Below the pieces are notes generated by a model, which saw nothing but the letters and a program-made list of their open reading frames with translations, was not told where the DNA came from and ran no database searches. Below, piece after piece: positions 1-5,582 of a stretch of DNA of 6,960 nt. The DNA lies in contig JAJCYF010000226.1 in assembly GCA_029263035.1 (NCBI GenBank), forward strand, positions 1 to 6,960, read 5' to 3'. Numbering within the stretch: the first letter of the stretch is position 1; each line of letters opens with the position of its first letter. This DNA comes from Actinomycetes bacterium. Lineage in GTDB: Bacteria > Actinomycetota > CADDZG01 > JAHWKV01. Position numbers and translations under genes: made by a program.

Positions 1-1071
1 CATGACCAGCAGGCGGTCGCCCCGGGTGACCTCGAAGGACAGCTTGTCGAAGATCAGCTGGTCGCCGTAGCGCATCTCAAGCTTGTTGGCCCTCATGACC
101 AGGCGGCCGGGCTTCGGCGGGGTAGGGATCTTGAACCGCACGGTGCCTTCCTTGCCGACCCGGCTGACCTTGGAGGAGCGCATCTGCTCCACCCGCTTGT
201 CCAGGTTCTTGGCGACACGGGCCCGGGAGGCGGTCTGGTGGCGCATCCGGTCGGCGAGTGTCTTCAGCCGGTCGATATCGGCCTCCTGGATGGTGGCCAT
301 CTTGTTCTGGCGGACAACGTCGGCAGCCCGGGCGACCTTGTACTGGCTGTAGGTGCCCTTGTAGGTGTGCATCGAACCCTGGTCCAGGTGCAGGACGCGG
401 GTAATGGCGGAGTCCAGCAGCTCCAGGTCGTGACTGACGATCAGCAAGCCCCCGGAGTAGGAGCGCAGAAAACCCATGAGCCAGGCTTTGGCGTCGACGT
501 CCAGGTGGTTGGAGGGCTCGTCCAGCAGCAGGGTCTCGGCGTTGGAGAACAGCGAGTGCGCCAGCTCGATGCGGCGGCGTTCACCACCGGACAGGGTCTC
601 CATCGGGCGGGTCATCTCGTCGCCGGAGATGCCCAGGCCGGCGCAGATCCGGCGGGCTTCCGACTCCGCCTGGTATCCGCCGGCCAGACGGAAGTTCTCC
701 TCTGATCGGGCGAACCGGGCGATGTTGCGGTCGGATGGGTCGTTCTCCATTGCGACCTGAAGCTTGGTGAGGCGCTCCTGTGCCTCGGTGAGGTTCCGGC
801 CGGCCAGCACGTAGGACAGGGCGGTGAAGGCCTCCTGCCCGGCGTTCAGCTTGGCCTGGCGCAGGTAGCTGTAGCTGCCCTGGAACTTGACCGAACCCTC
901 GTACTCCACGGCGCCGGCGGCTTCCTGCGACAGGATCGACATCAAAGTCGACTTGCCCATGCCGTTACGGCCGACCAGCCCCACCTTGTCGCCGGGCGCG
1001 ACCATGAACGACGCGTCGTCAAGCAAAAGGCGCGTGCCGATGGCGATCTGGAGATTTTTGACCTGCAGCAA
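1..1071 (-). CDS. ABC-F family ATPase (translation-factor type), C-terminus cut by window edge
   Basis: Soluble twin-ABC ATPase of the ABC-F family. These proteins bind the ribosomal E site and act in translation or ribosome protection, not transport. 357 residues are visible. The first ABC domain has Walker A GRNGMGKST (34-42), signature LSGGE (160-164), Walker B LLLDEPSNHLD (181-191) and a switch histidine in VSHD (212-215). A basic interdomain linker follows at about 245-320, rich in K/R/Q as expected for the tRNA-interacting segment. The second ABC domain begins at about 324, and the window ends at GDRLLVM, just before its Walker A. An in-frame TAA lies 12 codons upstream and no ATG precedes Walker A, so I chose TTG at 1069-1071 (AAAGG about 10 nt upstream). 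It is the last gene of a minus-strand group. The switch reads HDLELLD rather than the common HDRxFLD. Whether it is housekeeping or confers antibiotic resistance cannot be told without the second half. Confidence 0.93.
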   Translation of the reverse strand, partial: MLQVKNLQIAIGTRLLLDDASFMVAPGDKVGLVGRNGMGKSTLMSILSQEAAGAVEYEGSVKFQGSYSYLRQAKLNAGQEAFTALSYVLAGRNLTEAQERLTKLQVAMENDPSDRNIARFARSEENFRLAGGYQAESEARRICAGLGISGDEMTRPMETLSGGERRRIELAHSLFSNAETLLLDEPSNHLDVDAKAWLMGFLRSYSGGLLIVSHDLELLDSAITRVLHLDQGSMHTYKGTYSQYKVARAADVVRQNKMATIQEADIDRLKTLADRMRHQTASRARVAKNLDKRVEQMRSSKVSRVGKEGTVRFKIPTPPKPGRLVMRANKLEMRYGDQLIFDKLSFEVTRGDRLLVM

Positions 1072-1133
1072 GAAGAGAGAGCCTTTCGGTTGGTTCGGGG
1101 GGTGTTACAAGCGGTCTGGGAAGCCGCTAGGGG

Positions 1134-1562
1134 TCATTCCTTTTTTACTTCGTCCATCCATGGTCCCACGCCGCCGAGGTGATCGACGGAGATATGGGTG
1201 ATAAATCCCGGCGGAGGGTCCGGCATAGGCGGGAATTTAACGTCCGGACCGAGATAATTGTGGGCCAGCGCCTGCAGCAATTCGGGCGCTCCACCTTCGG
1301 TAACCGTTGCGCGGCCCTTCACCACGAGGTACTCCCGCAGGCCCCACTGGTTGGTGTTCTGGGTTTCGAAGGAGATGGTCACCCGGGGCTCCCGGCGCAT
1401 GTTGCGGAGCTTCTTCTGCTCGGTCAGCGTAGCCAACACCAGATTGTTCCCGTCGATCCCGGCCCAGCACAAAGAGACGTGGATGCTGCCGCTCTCATTG
1501 ATCGTCGCAAGGTGCCCGAAGGCGCCGTCGCGGATCACCTGCTGGGCTGATTCGGGAAACAT
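1134..1562 (-). CDS. PPOX-class (pyridoxamine-phosphate-oxidase-like) oxidoreductase, probably F420-dependent FDOR-B type
   Basis: 142-residue split beta-barrel protein of the pyridoxamine 5'-phosphate oxidase fold. Visible family landmarks are the N-terminal FGHLATINESGSIHVSLCW block, the KKLRNMRREPRVTISF block (strand and cofactor-phosphate region), the barrel strand YLVVKGRATV, and the C-terminal ISVDHLGGVGPW ending, which is common in the actinobacterial F420-dependent group. The substrate is unknown. F420 rather than FMN or heme is inferred from the lineage and the GVGPW tail. Start choice: ATG at 1560-1562 has GGAGG (plus-strand 1567-1571) only 4 nt upstream and opens directly into the conserved helix. 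An in-frame ATG at 1596-1598 would add 12 unconserved residues (154 aa). It has no Shine-Dalgarno, but it lies 1 nt after the stop of the upstream YcxB-like gene, so coupled initiation there is possible. The gap to the downstream ABC-F gene is 62 nt. Confidence 0.85.
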   Translation of the reverse strand: MFPESAQQVIRDGAFGHLATINESGSIHVSLCWAGIDGNNLVLATLTEQKKLRNMRREPRVTISFETQNTNQWGLREYLVVKGRATVTEGGAPELLQALAHNYLGPDVKFPPMPDPPPGFITHISVDHLGGVGPWMDEVKKE

Positions 1563-1599
1563 GGTGCCTCCATCCAACAACGAAGAGGTAACGATCATT

Positions 1600-2103
1600 T
1601 CACGACTTGACGGAGGGCGGTGGAGAGATTCGTTCGGTCAGCAGCCGGCGGACCCGAACTATCTGGTCTTCACTTTCGAAGAGGCGTTTTGGGACCGCTT
1701 GAAAGAACACCTTACCGCTGCGAAGGATGATGTCATCGTCCGATTCCGTGAACGCAGTAAAGAAGCTCCAGGGTTGATGTGACTCAATCTGCGGGTTCTG
1801 GGCGCGAAAGCCCTCGTCGCCGAATGTCAGTACGTGGGGTCCGTACAAGGAGGGAGTCTTGTTCAGGACCCTTCTGTATTTCAACAGCTGGAGGCTCGGT
1901 ATCAGGGCGACAATGGTACCCCCAACCGGGAGCACGGGGTCCCACTCGCCCCAGTAGACATTGCTAAGAACGCCAAGGATCACAAGTGTCGCTCCCAGCA
2001 CCCGGTAGGCCATGAACAACCTGCGGTACTTGTAACGTCCAGCCCTCACGCTGTCTTCAGGCTGGATGTCTCCCTGGACGGTAATAGCAGCGAACTCGGC
2101 CAT
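1600..2103 (-). CDS. YcxB-like membrane protein
   Basis: 167-residue protein with two predicted membrane helices (about 32-50 and 56-74) joined by a short WGEWDP turn, then a cytoplasmic C-terminal domain. That domain matches the YcxB-like pattern: a tyrosine/arginine stretch after the second helix (LLKYRRVLNKTPSLYG), a strand with FGDEGF, the WSFFTAFTESDDDIILRSGK segment, and the terminal VPKRLFESEDQ motif with an amphipathic helix. The biochemical role of this family is not known and none is assigned here. ATG at 2101-2103 is preceded by AAGAGGGG (plus-strand 2107-2114), a good ribosome binding site. It is the first gene of the minus-strand group and is divergent from vapBC. Its stop lies 37 nt before the chosen oxidoreductase start. 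No clear sigma-70-like promoter is evident for it in 2104-2211. Confidence 0.8.
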   Translation of the reverse strand: MAEFAAITVQGDIQPEDSVRAGRYKYRRLFMAYRVLGATLVILGVLSNVYWGEWDPVLPVGGTIVALIPSLQLLKYRRVLNKTPSLYGPHVLTFGDEGFRAQNPQIESHQPWSFFTAFTESDDDIILRSGKVFFQAVPKRLFESEDQIVRVRRLLTERISPPPSVKS

Positions 2104-2187
2104 CGACCCCTCTTCTCATAGTCCCATTGGCTATCGGCAGTTTGGCGTAACCCTTAAGGCCGCCTTTAGGACGCGGAGTATGTGCAG

Positions 2188-2215
2188 GCATGCAAATGCT
2201 AGAATGCATCGATGC
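2188..2215. promoter_or_regulatory. Candidate VapB operator (clustered palindromes)
   Basis: The stretch over the vapB start holds overlapping palindromes: GCATGC (2188-2193), an ATGCA/TGCAT inverted repeat (2190-2194 with 2205-2209), and a perfect 10-bp palindrome GCATCGATGC (2206-2215) covering the ATG. The tetramer ATGC recurs at 2190, 2196, 2204 and 2212. Ribbon-helix-helix antitoxins typically bind such repeats and repress their own promoter. The symmetry is seen; operator function is inferred. Confidence 0.5.
2200..2205 (+). promoter_or_regulatory. Candidate -10 element of vapBC (leaderless transcript)
   Basis: TAGAAT fits the TANNNT -10 consensus and ends 6 nt before the A of the vapB ATG, so transcription would start at or next to that A. 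No Shine-Dalgarno is present upstream of the ATG, which fits a leaderless mRNA, a common class in Actinomycetota. No convincing -35 is visible. Confidence 0.5.
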
Positions 2216-2451
2216 GGACCACGGTTGAAATCACCTCCGATCAGCACGAAGCCCTCAACGTTCTTGCCAAGCGCCGGGGGCTTCGGGGTTTTTCGCAGTT
2301 GGTGCAGGAGGCGTTGGACGTCTACCTGCAGGGCCTCGGCGATTCGGAGACGAAGCTCCTGCTGTCCTTGGAAGGCACTATCGACGAAGAGCAGGAATTC
2401 GAGCTGCGTTCCCGGATACAGGACGCGAGGACTGTTTGGCGGGCCTCGTAG
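2212..2451 (+). CDS. vapB: VapB-type ribbon-helix-helix antitoxin
   Basis: 79-residue antitoxin. The N-terminal ribbon-helix-helix DNA-binding fold is visible: a short strand (RTTVEIT, residues 2-8), a first helix (SDQHEALNVLAKRRG), a GFSQ turn and a second helix (LVQEALDVYLQGL, about 30-42). The acidic and then basic C-terminal tail (EEQEFELRSRIQDARTVW) is the part expected to wrap and inhibit the partner toxin. It should repress its own promoter and neutralise VapC. Its last 16 nt overlap vapC, so the pair is translationally coupled. ATG 2212 is the only sensible start: the nearby ATGs at 2196 and 2204 are out of frame. It lacks a Shine-Dalgarno and is probably leaderless. Assignment to the VapB group rests on the RHH pattern plus the adjacent PIN toxin. 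Confidence 0.88.
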   Translation: MRTTVEITSDQHEALNVLAKRRGLRGFSQLVQEALDVYLQGLGDSETKLLLSLEGTIDEEQEFELRSRIQDARTVWRAS

Positions 2452-2825
2452 TCGTCGATACCGATCTAGTAATCGATTTCCTTAGAGGTGCAGGGCGAGG
2501 CGCCCCGCTGGTCCGTGAGCTAATCGGCGCCGGACGGTTCCGGGTGACCGCGATAACGGCCTTCGAGCTGCGCCTGGGAGCCGACTTTCTGCCTCGTGGT
2601 GACGAGATCATGCGTCTGCTCAGCTCCCGCACCGTTCCGCTTGATCTGCCGTCGGCTCTGCGGGCCGGAGAGGTCTTCTCAACTCTGAAGTCGACCGGAA
2701 CCGGAATCGGAATGGCCGACTGCATGATGGCAGGGATCTGCCTTCGTCACGGCCTCCCATTGGCCACTCGAAACAGCCGTCATTTCGAAAGGGTGGAAGG
2801 GCTGCAGCTGGTCGCAGAAAGCTAG
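2436..2825 (+). CDS. vapC: VapC-type PIN-domain ribonuclease toxin
   Basis: 129-residue PIN-domain endoribonuclease, a toxin that cleaves specific RNAs (often tRNA or rRNA in characterised VapCs) with Mg2+ or Mn2+ when its antitoxin is degraded. Conserved acidic residues are visible: D8 in VVVDTDLVIDF, E44 in TAFELRLG and D95 in GIGMADCMMAG. The C-terminal ATRNSRHFERV motif is the usual strand region, here with Asn113 where some VapCs carry Asp. Length is normal for the family. The start is TTG at 2436-2438, overlapping vapB by 16 nt, with AGG at 2428-2430 spaced 5 nt away. No ATG or GTG fits before the first catalytic Asp. All key residues appear intact, so the toxin is probably functional. 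Its stop codon lies inside a 7-bp hairpin, and selD starts 39 nt downstream. Confidence 0.92.
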   Translation: MAGLVVVDTDLVIDFLRGAGRGAPLVRELIGAGRFRVTAITAFELRLGADFLPRGDEIMRLLSSRTVPLDLPSALRAGEVFSTLKSTGTGIGMADCMMAGICLRHGLPLATRNSRHFERVEGLQLVAES

Positions 2826-2837
2826 GTCCCACCTAGC
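2821..2837. terminator. Perfect inverted repeat at the vapC stop (weak terminator or operator)
   Basis: GCTAGGT (2821-2827), CCC loop, ACCTAGC (2831-2837): a perfect 7-bp stem with a 3-nt loop, embedding the vapC TAG. It is followed by a G-rich run with no U-tract, so classical intrinsic termination is unlikely. It sits 15 nt upstream of the selD -10 element and could instead be an attenuating hairpin or a protein-binding palindrome. The function is open. Confidence 0.45.
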
Positions 2838-2851
2838 AGGCCGGGGGCGGT

Positions 2852-2857
2852 TATAAC
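2852..2857 (+). promoter_or_regulatory. Candidate -10 element for the selD cluster (leaderless)
   Basis: TATAAC lies 7 nt before the selD ATG (2865), placing the predicted transcription start on the A of the start codon. No proper Shine-Dalgarno lies at the usual distance; the only G-rich run is 13 or more nt upstream. A leaderless selD mRNA is inferred. No good -35 hexamer is visible. Confidence 0.5.
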
Positions 2858-2864
2858 TAGTCCC

Positions 2865-3920
2865 ATGGAACCCGTCCGCCTCACCCAGTTCTCGCACGGC
2901 GCCGGCTGAGCCTGCAAGCTCGGTCCGGGTGACCTGGCGCAGGTCGTGCGCCGCCTAGGGCAAAGACCAGGGAAGGCTGATCCCAACCTTCTTTTGGGCC
3001 TCGACGTGCCCGACGACGCCGCCGTCTACCGCATCAACGACGAGACGGCACTCGTCCAGACCGTCGACTTCTTCACGCCGGTGGTCGACGACCCCTACCA
3101 GTGGGGGGCCATTGCGGTAGCCAACGCGCTCAGCGACGTCTACGCCATGGGGGCGACGCCGCTCACCGGGCTGAATCTGGTCGGCTGGCCGAAGGACCTG
3201 GACATGGACCTGCTGGCGCAGGTGCTGGAGGGCGGCGCCGACAAGGCCGACGAGGCCGGCTGCGCCGTGGTCGGGGGCCACACCGTGGACGATCCGGAGC
3301 CCAAGTTCGGCATGGCGGTGACCGGGGTGGTCCATCCGGACAAGATCGTCAAGCTCTCCACGGCAAAGCCCGGCATGTCGATCATCCTCACCAAGCCGCT
3401 CGGCATGGGGATCATCGCCACCGCCTGCAAGGCGCAGAAGATCGACAAAGCGCTGCTGAAGCGGGGGACCACCCTAATGGCCACCCTGAACAAGGCAGCC
3501 GCTCAGGCGATGGTCGAGGTGGGCGCAGCCGCCTGCACCGACGTCACGGGCTTCGGGCTCATGGGACACCTGCGGGGAATGCTGAACGCCAGCGGCTGCT
3601 CCGCCAACCTGGTGGCCGACCACATCCCGATCCTGGACGGCGTCGGCGGACTGGCCAAGGAGGGCTTCGTCCCCGGGGGCACCAAGCGGAACCGGGATTA
3701 TTTCGGACCCTCGGTAGAATTCGATTCGGACATCGACCCGATAGTGCAGACCATCCTGTTCGATGCCCAAACCTCCGGAGGGCTGCTCATAGTGGTGGAA
3801 AGGTCCAAACAGGAAGCCATGGTCAAGGCGCTGCGAAAGTTCGGTACACCCTCGGCTTCGGTCATCGGCCGCGTCGCCGCCGGCCCGGCCGGCACAATCA
3901 AGGTGGCGGGCCGCTACTAG
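2865..3920 (+). CDS. selD: Selenide, water dikinase (selenophosphate synthetase), selenocysteine-containing
   Basis: Makes selenophosphate from selenide and ATP (releasing AMP and phosphate), the selenium donor for Sec-tRNA synthesis. 351 residues counting an in-frame UGA as Sec15, in SHGAG-Sec-ACK. This is the position of the catalytic Cys17 of E. coli SelD, with the essential lysine retained as K18. RLTQFSHGAG upstream of the UGA is strongly family-like, showing that translation crosses it. Metal/ATP aspartates are present: D51 (PDDAAV), D68 (TVDFF), D91 (ALSDVYAMG) and D226 (DVTGFGLMGHL). The glycine-rich C-terminal QTSGGLL segment is also present. The length is normal for the family. Without recoding, a gene caller would begin at an internal codon near 2946 and lose the active site. 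ATG 2865 has no Shine-Dalgarno and follows a -10 element by 7 nt. The stop overlaps the GTG of the next gene by 1 nt (TAGTG), so the two are probably co-translated. Confidence 0.95.
2907..2909 (+). other. In-frame UGA read as selenocysteine (SelD Sec15)
   Basis: TGA at codon 15 of selD is flanked by GAG before and ACK after, which are the conserved residues around the catalytic Cys/Sec of SelD. The frame stays open and family-like for 336 further codons. Sec at this site is known in other bacterial SelDs. The genome must also carry selA, selB and selC, none of which is in this window. Confidence 0.93.
2926..2950 (+). promoter_or_regulatory. Candidate bacterial SECIS hairpin
   Basis: GACCTG (2931-2936), GCG loop and CAGGTC (2940-2945) form a perfect 6-bp stem. 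It extends by T-G and G-T wobbles (2930/2946, 2929/2947) and, after one mismatch, two G-C pairs (2927/2949, 2926/2950). A G begins the apical loop 28 nt after the UGA, a spacing compatible with known bSECIS elements. It lies within coding sequence, as bacterial SECIS elements do. The exact SelB contacts cannot be judged by eye. Confidence 0.65.
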
Positions 3921-4348
3921 TGCCCTTGAAACTGACCATCCCGCGGGAGATCTACGACGGCATGATCCAGCACTGCCGGGATGACTACCCCAACGAGGCG
4001 TGCGGCTTCATCGGCGGGTCCGACGGCGTGGGCACCAAGCTCTACAACCTGCCGAACGCGGCGGCGTCTCCCATCTACTACCGCCCGGGCGACAAGGAGA
4101 TGATTGCCGCCATCAACGACATCGACGAGCGGGACGAAGAACTGGTGGCCATCTTCCACAGTCACGTGGCCAGTGCGCCGATCCCATCACCCACCGACCG
4201 CCGGGAGGCCCACTACCCCGATGCCGTTTACATCATCGTCTCCCTGATGGACGCTGAGAACCCGCTCTCCCGGGGCTGGCTGATCAAAAAGGAAGACTGG
4301 CGGGATGAGACCGGGGACGTAATAGAAGTGGACCTGGTGATATCGTGA
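3920..4348 (+). CDS. mec: JAMM/MPN+ metalloprotease (M67 family), Mec-type
   Basis: 142-residue zinc isopeptidase/carboxypeptidase like M. tuberculosis Mec (Rv1334), which releases cysteine from the CysO-Cys adduct. The complete JAMM motif is visible: E26 (NEACGFIGG), H80-S-H82 (IFHSHVASAPIPS), S90 and D93. The spacing HxH-x7-S-x2-D is exact, so a catalytic zinc site is expected. GTG 3920-3922 overlaps the selD TAG by one base, implying coupled translation. TTG at 3926 is a possible alternative start, two residues shorter. The open frame continues upstream through selD in another frame, but that part has no family similarity and is a shadow. cysO follows after 4 nt. Because this CysO ends in GG plus four residues, the enzyme may also do the maturation cut, as JAMM proteases QbsD and HcyD do on their carriers. 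That second role is inferred. Confidence 0.92.
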   Translation: MPLKLTIPREIYDGMIQHCRDDYPNEACGFIGGSDGVGTKLYNLPNAAASPIYYRPGDKEMIAAINDIDERDEELVAIFHSHVASAPIPSPTDRREAHYPDAVYIIVSLMDAENPLSRGWLIKKEDWRDETGDVIEVDLVIS

Positions 4349-4352
4349 GCCC

Positions 4353-4640
4353 ATGTCGGTAAAGGTCAATATCCCCGCGGTGCTGCGCTCCGCAGTAGGG
4401 GGAAACAAGTCGCTGGAAGCAGAGTCGGGACAGCTGCGCGATGTCCTGGCCGGGCTCGGGGAGCAGTACCCGGCCCTCAAGGAGCAGGTCTTCGGCCCGG
4501 ACGGCGGTCTCCACAAGTTCGTGAACATCTACATCAACGATGAGGATGTCCGGTACCTGGAGAAACTGGACAGCAAGGTCGCCGACGGGGACACGGTCGC
4601 CATCCTGCCGGCCGTCGCAGGCGGCAGCCGCCGGGCCTAA
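4353..4640 (+). CDS. cysO: CysO sulfur-carrier protein (ThiS/MoaD ubiquitin-like fold), pro-form with C-terminal extension
   Basis: 95-residue beta-grasp sulfur carrier. When its C-terminal glycine is thiocarboxylated, it donates sulfide to CysM for cysteine synthesis. The match to mycobacterial CysO is clear: VNIPAVLRSAVGGNKSLE at the N-terminus, KFVNIYINDEDVRYLEKLD in the middle, and DGDTVAILPAVAGG before the end. Mycobacterial CysO stops at GG. This one has G90-G91 followed by S92 R93 R94 A95 and then TAA (4638-4640), so the diglycine is not terminal. Removal of SRRA would be needed before adenylation and thiocarboxylation. The start ATG is 4 nt after mec, with only a poor ribosome binding site (GGTGA about 11 nt upstream), suggesting coupling. 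The activating E1-like MoeZ/ThiF enzyme is not in this window. Confidence 0.94.
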   Translation: MSVKVNIPAVLRSAVGGNKSLEAESGQLRDVLAGLGEQYPALKEQVFGPDGGLHKFVNIYINDEDVRYLEKLDSKVADGDTVAILPAVAGGSRRA

Positions 4641-4649
4641 GCGCCACCC

Positions 4650-5582
4650 ATGCTCCTCGACAACATGATGGGACTGGTGGGGAACACCCCGCTGGTCGGC
4701 CTCCCCAGCTTTAGCCCCAACCCCAGCGTGCGGATCTGGGCCAAGCTCGAGGGCCAGAACCCCACCGGGTCGGTGAAGGACCGGGTGGCCAAGGCGATGA
4801 TCGAAAAGGCCGAGGTTGAGGGTCTTTTGTCGGCCGACAGGGTCCTGCTGGAGCCCACCTCCGGCAACACCGGCATTTCGCTGGCCTTCCTTGCCCGGCA
4901 GAAGGGCTACAAGCTGGTGTGTGTGATGCCGGAGACCGCCTCCAAGGAGCGGGCCCAGATGATCAAGATGTTCGGCGGAGACATCGTCCTGTCGAACGGT
5001 ATCGAGGGGTCCAACGGGGCGATCAAGCTGGCCAAGCAGATGGTTGAGGCCGACTCCAAGTACCTGATGCTCTACCAGTACGGCAACGACGCCAACCCGG
5101 GCGCCCACTACACCACCACCGGCCCGGAGATCCTGGCAGACCTGCCCGGCGTGACCCACTTCGTGGCCGGCCTGGGGACCGGGGGCACGTTGACCGGTGT
5201 CGGCAAGTTCTTTCGGGACAACAAGCCCGAGGTCCGTATCATCGCCGCCGAGCCGGAGCAGGGGGACCTGGTCTACGGCCTGCGCTCCCTGGACGACGGC
5301 TTCATCCCGCCGGTGCTGGACGAATCCGTGCTGCACGGCAAGATCAAGGTCAACTCCAACACGTCGGTCAAATACACCCAGGACCTGGTCGCTCAAGAAG
5401 GTGTGTTCTCCGGAATCTCGTGCGGGGCCACCGTTTACGTCGCCCAGAAGCTGGCGAACCGCATGGAATCCGGCGACATCGTCTGCCTGTTCGCCGACGG
5501 CGGCTGGAAGTACCTGTCCACCGACATCTGGGATATGCACACCGATATCGCCGCCAAGAAAGTTGAGTACATGCCCTGGTGA
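4650..5582 (+). CDS. cysM: CysO-dependent O-phosphoserine sulfhydrylase (cysteine synthase)
   Basis: 310-residue PLP enzyme of the cysteine synthase family, fold-type II. Visible: GNTPLVGL (11-18), PLP lysine K43 in NPTGSVKDR, the substrate loop EPTSGNTGIS (68-77; TSGNTG 70-75), the phosphate loop GTGGT (176-180) and DGGWKYLST near the C-terminus. It resembles M. tuberculosis CysM over its whole length, including VYGLRSLDDGF, where R212 aligns with the Arg220 that recognises the phosphate of O-phosphoserine. This supports O-phosphoserine, not O-acetylserine, as acceptor and CysO thiocarboxylate as sulfur source. The C-terminus ends in an aromatic tail (EYMPW), comparable to the terminal segment of the mycobacterial enzyme that closes over the active site. 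ATG 4650 is 9 nt after cysO. ATGs at 4665 and 4668 would cut into the conserved start and are less likely. Confidence 0.96.
   Translation: MLLDNMMGLVGNTPLVGLPSFSPNPSVRIWAKLEGQNPTGSVKDRVAKAMIEKAEVEGLLSADRVLLEPTSGNTGISLAFLARQKGYKLVCVMPETASKERAQMIKMFGGDIVLSNGIEGSNGAIKLAKQMVEADSKYLMLYQYGNDANPGAHYTTTGPEILADLPGVTHFVAGLGTGGTLTGVGKFFRDNKPEVRIIAAEPEQGDLVYGLRSLDDGFIPPVLDESVLHGKIKVNSNTSVKYTQDLVAQEGVFSGISCGATVYVAQKLANRMESGDIVCLFADGGWKYLSTDIWDMHTDIAAKKVEYMPW

Noticed and set aside
238..705. Plus-strand open frames over the ABC-F gene
   Set aside because: Complementary to the conserved ABC-F coding strand; no independent motif or ribosome binding site.
1110..1128. AGCGG/CCGCT inverted repeat between the oxidoreductase and ABC-F genes as a terminator
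   Set aside because: Only five pairs with a 9-nt loop and no T-tract; too weak to call in high-GC DNA.
2907..2909. TGA in selD as a true stop making a pseudogene or a short upstream ORF
   Set aside because: The UGA falls exactly on the catalytic Cys/Sec site and the flanking residues are conserved, which a random nonsense mutation would be unlikely to produce.
2908..2921. GAGC/GCTC hairpin right after the selD UGA as the SECIS
   Set aside because: Only four pairs, and it includes two bases of the UGA itself; the 2929-2947 stem is stronger and better spaced.
3101..3919. Open frame running through selD in another frame and continuous with the JAMM gene, suggesting a 415-residue protein
   Set aside because: The upstream part is low-complexity R/G/H-rich translation typical of an out-of-frame high-GC shadow. 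selD occupies the region in a clearly conserved frame, and the JAMM fold begins at 3920.
4284..5540. Long minus-strand open frame (418 residues) opposite cysO/cysM
   Set aside because: Antisense shadow of high-GC third positions (V/D/G/H-rich, no family features). The plus strand carries well-conserved genes.
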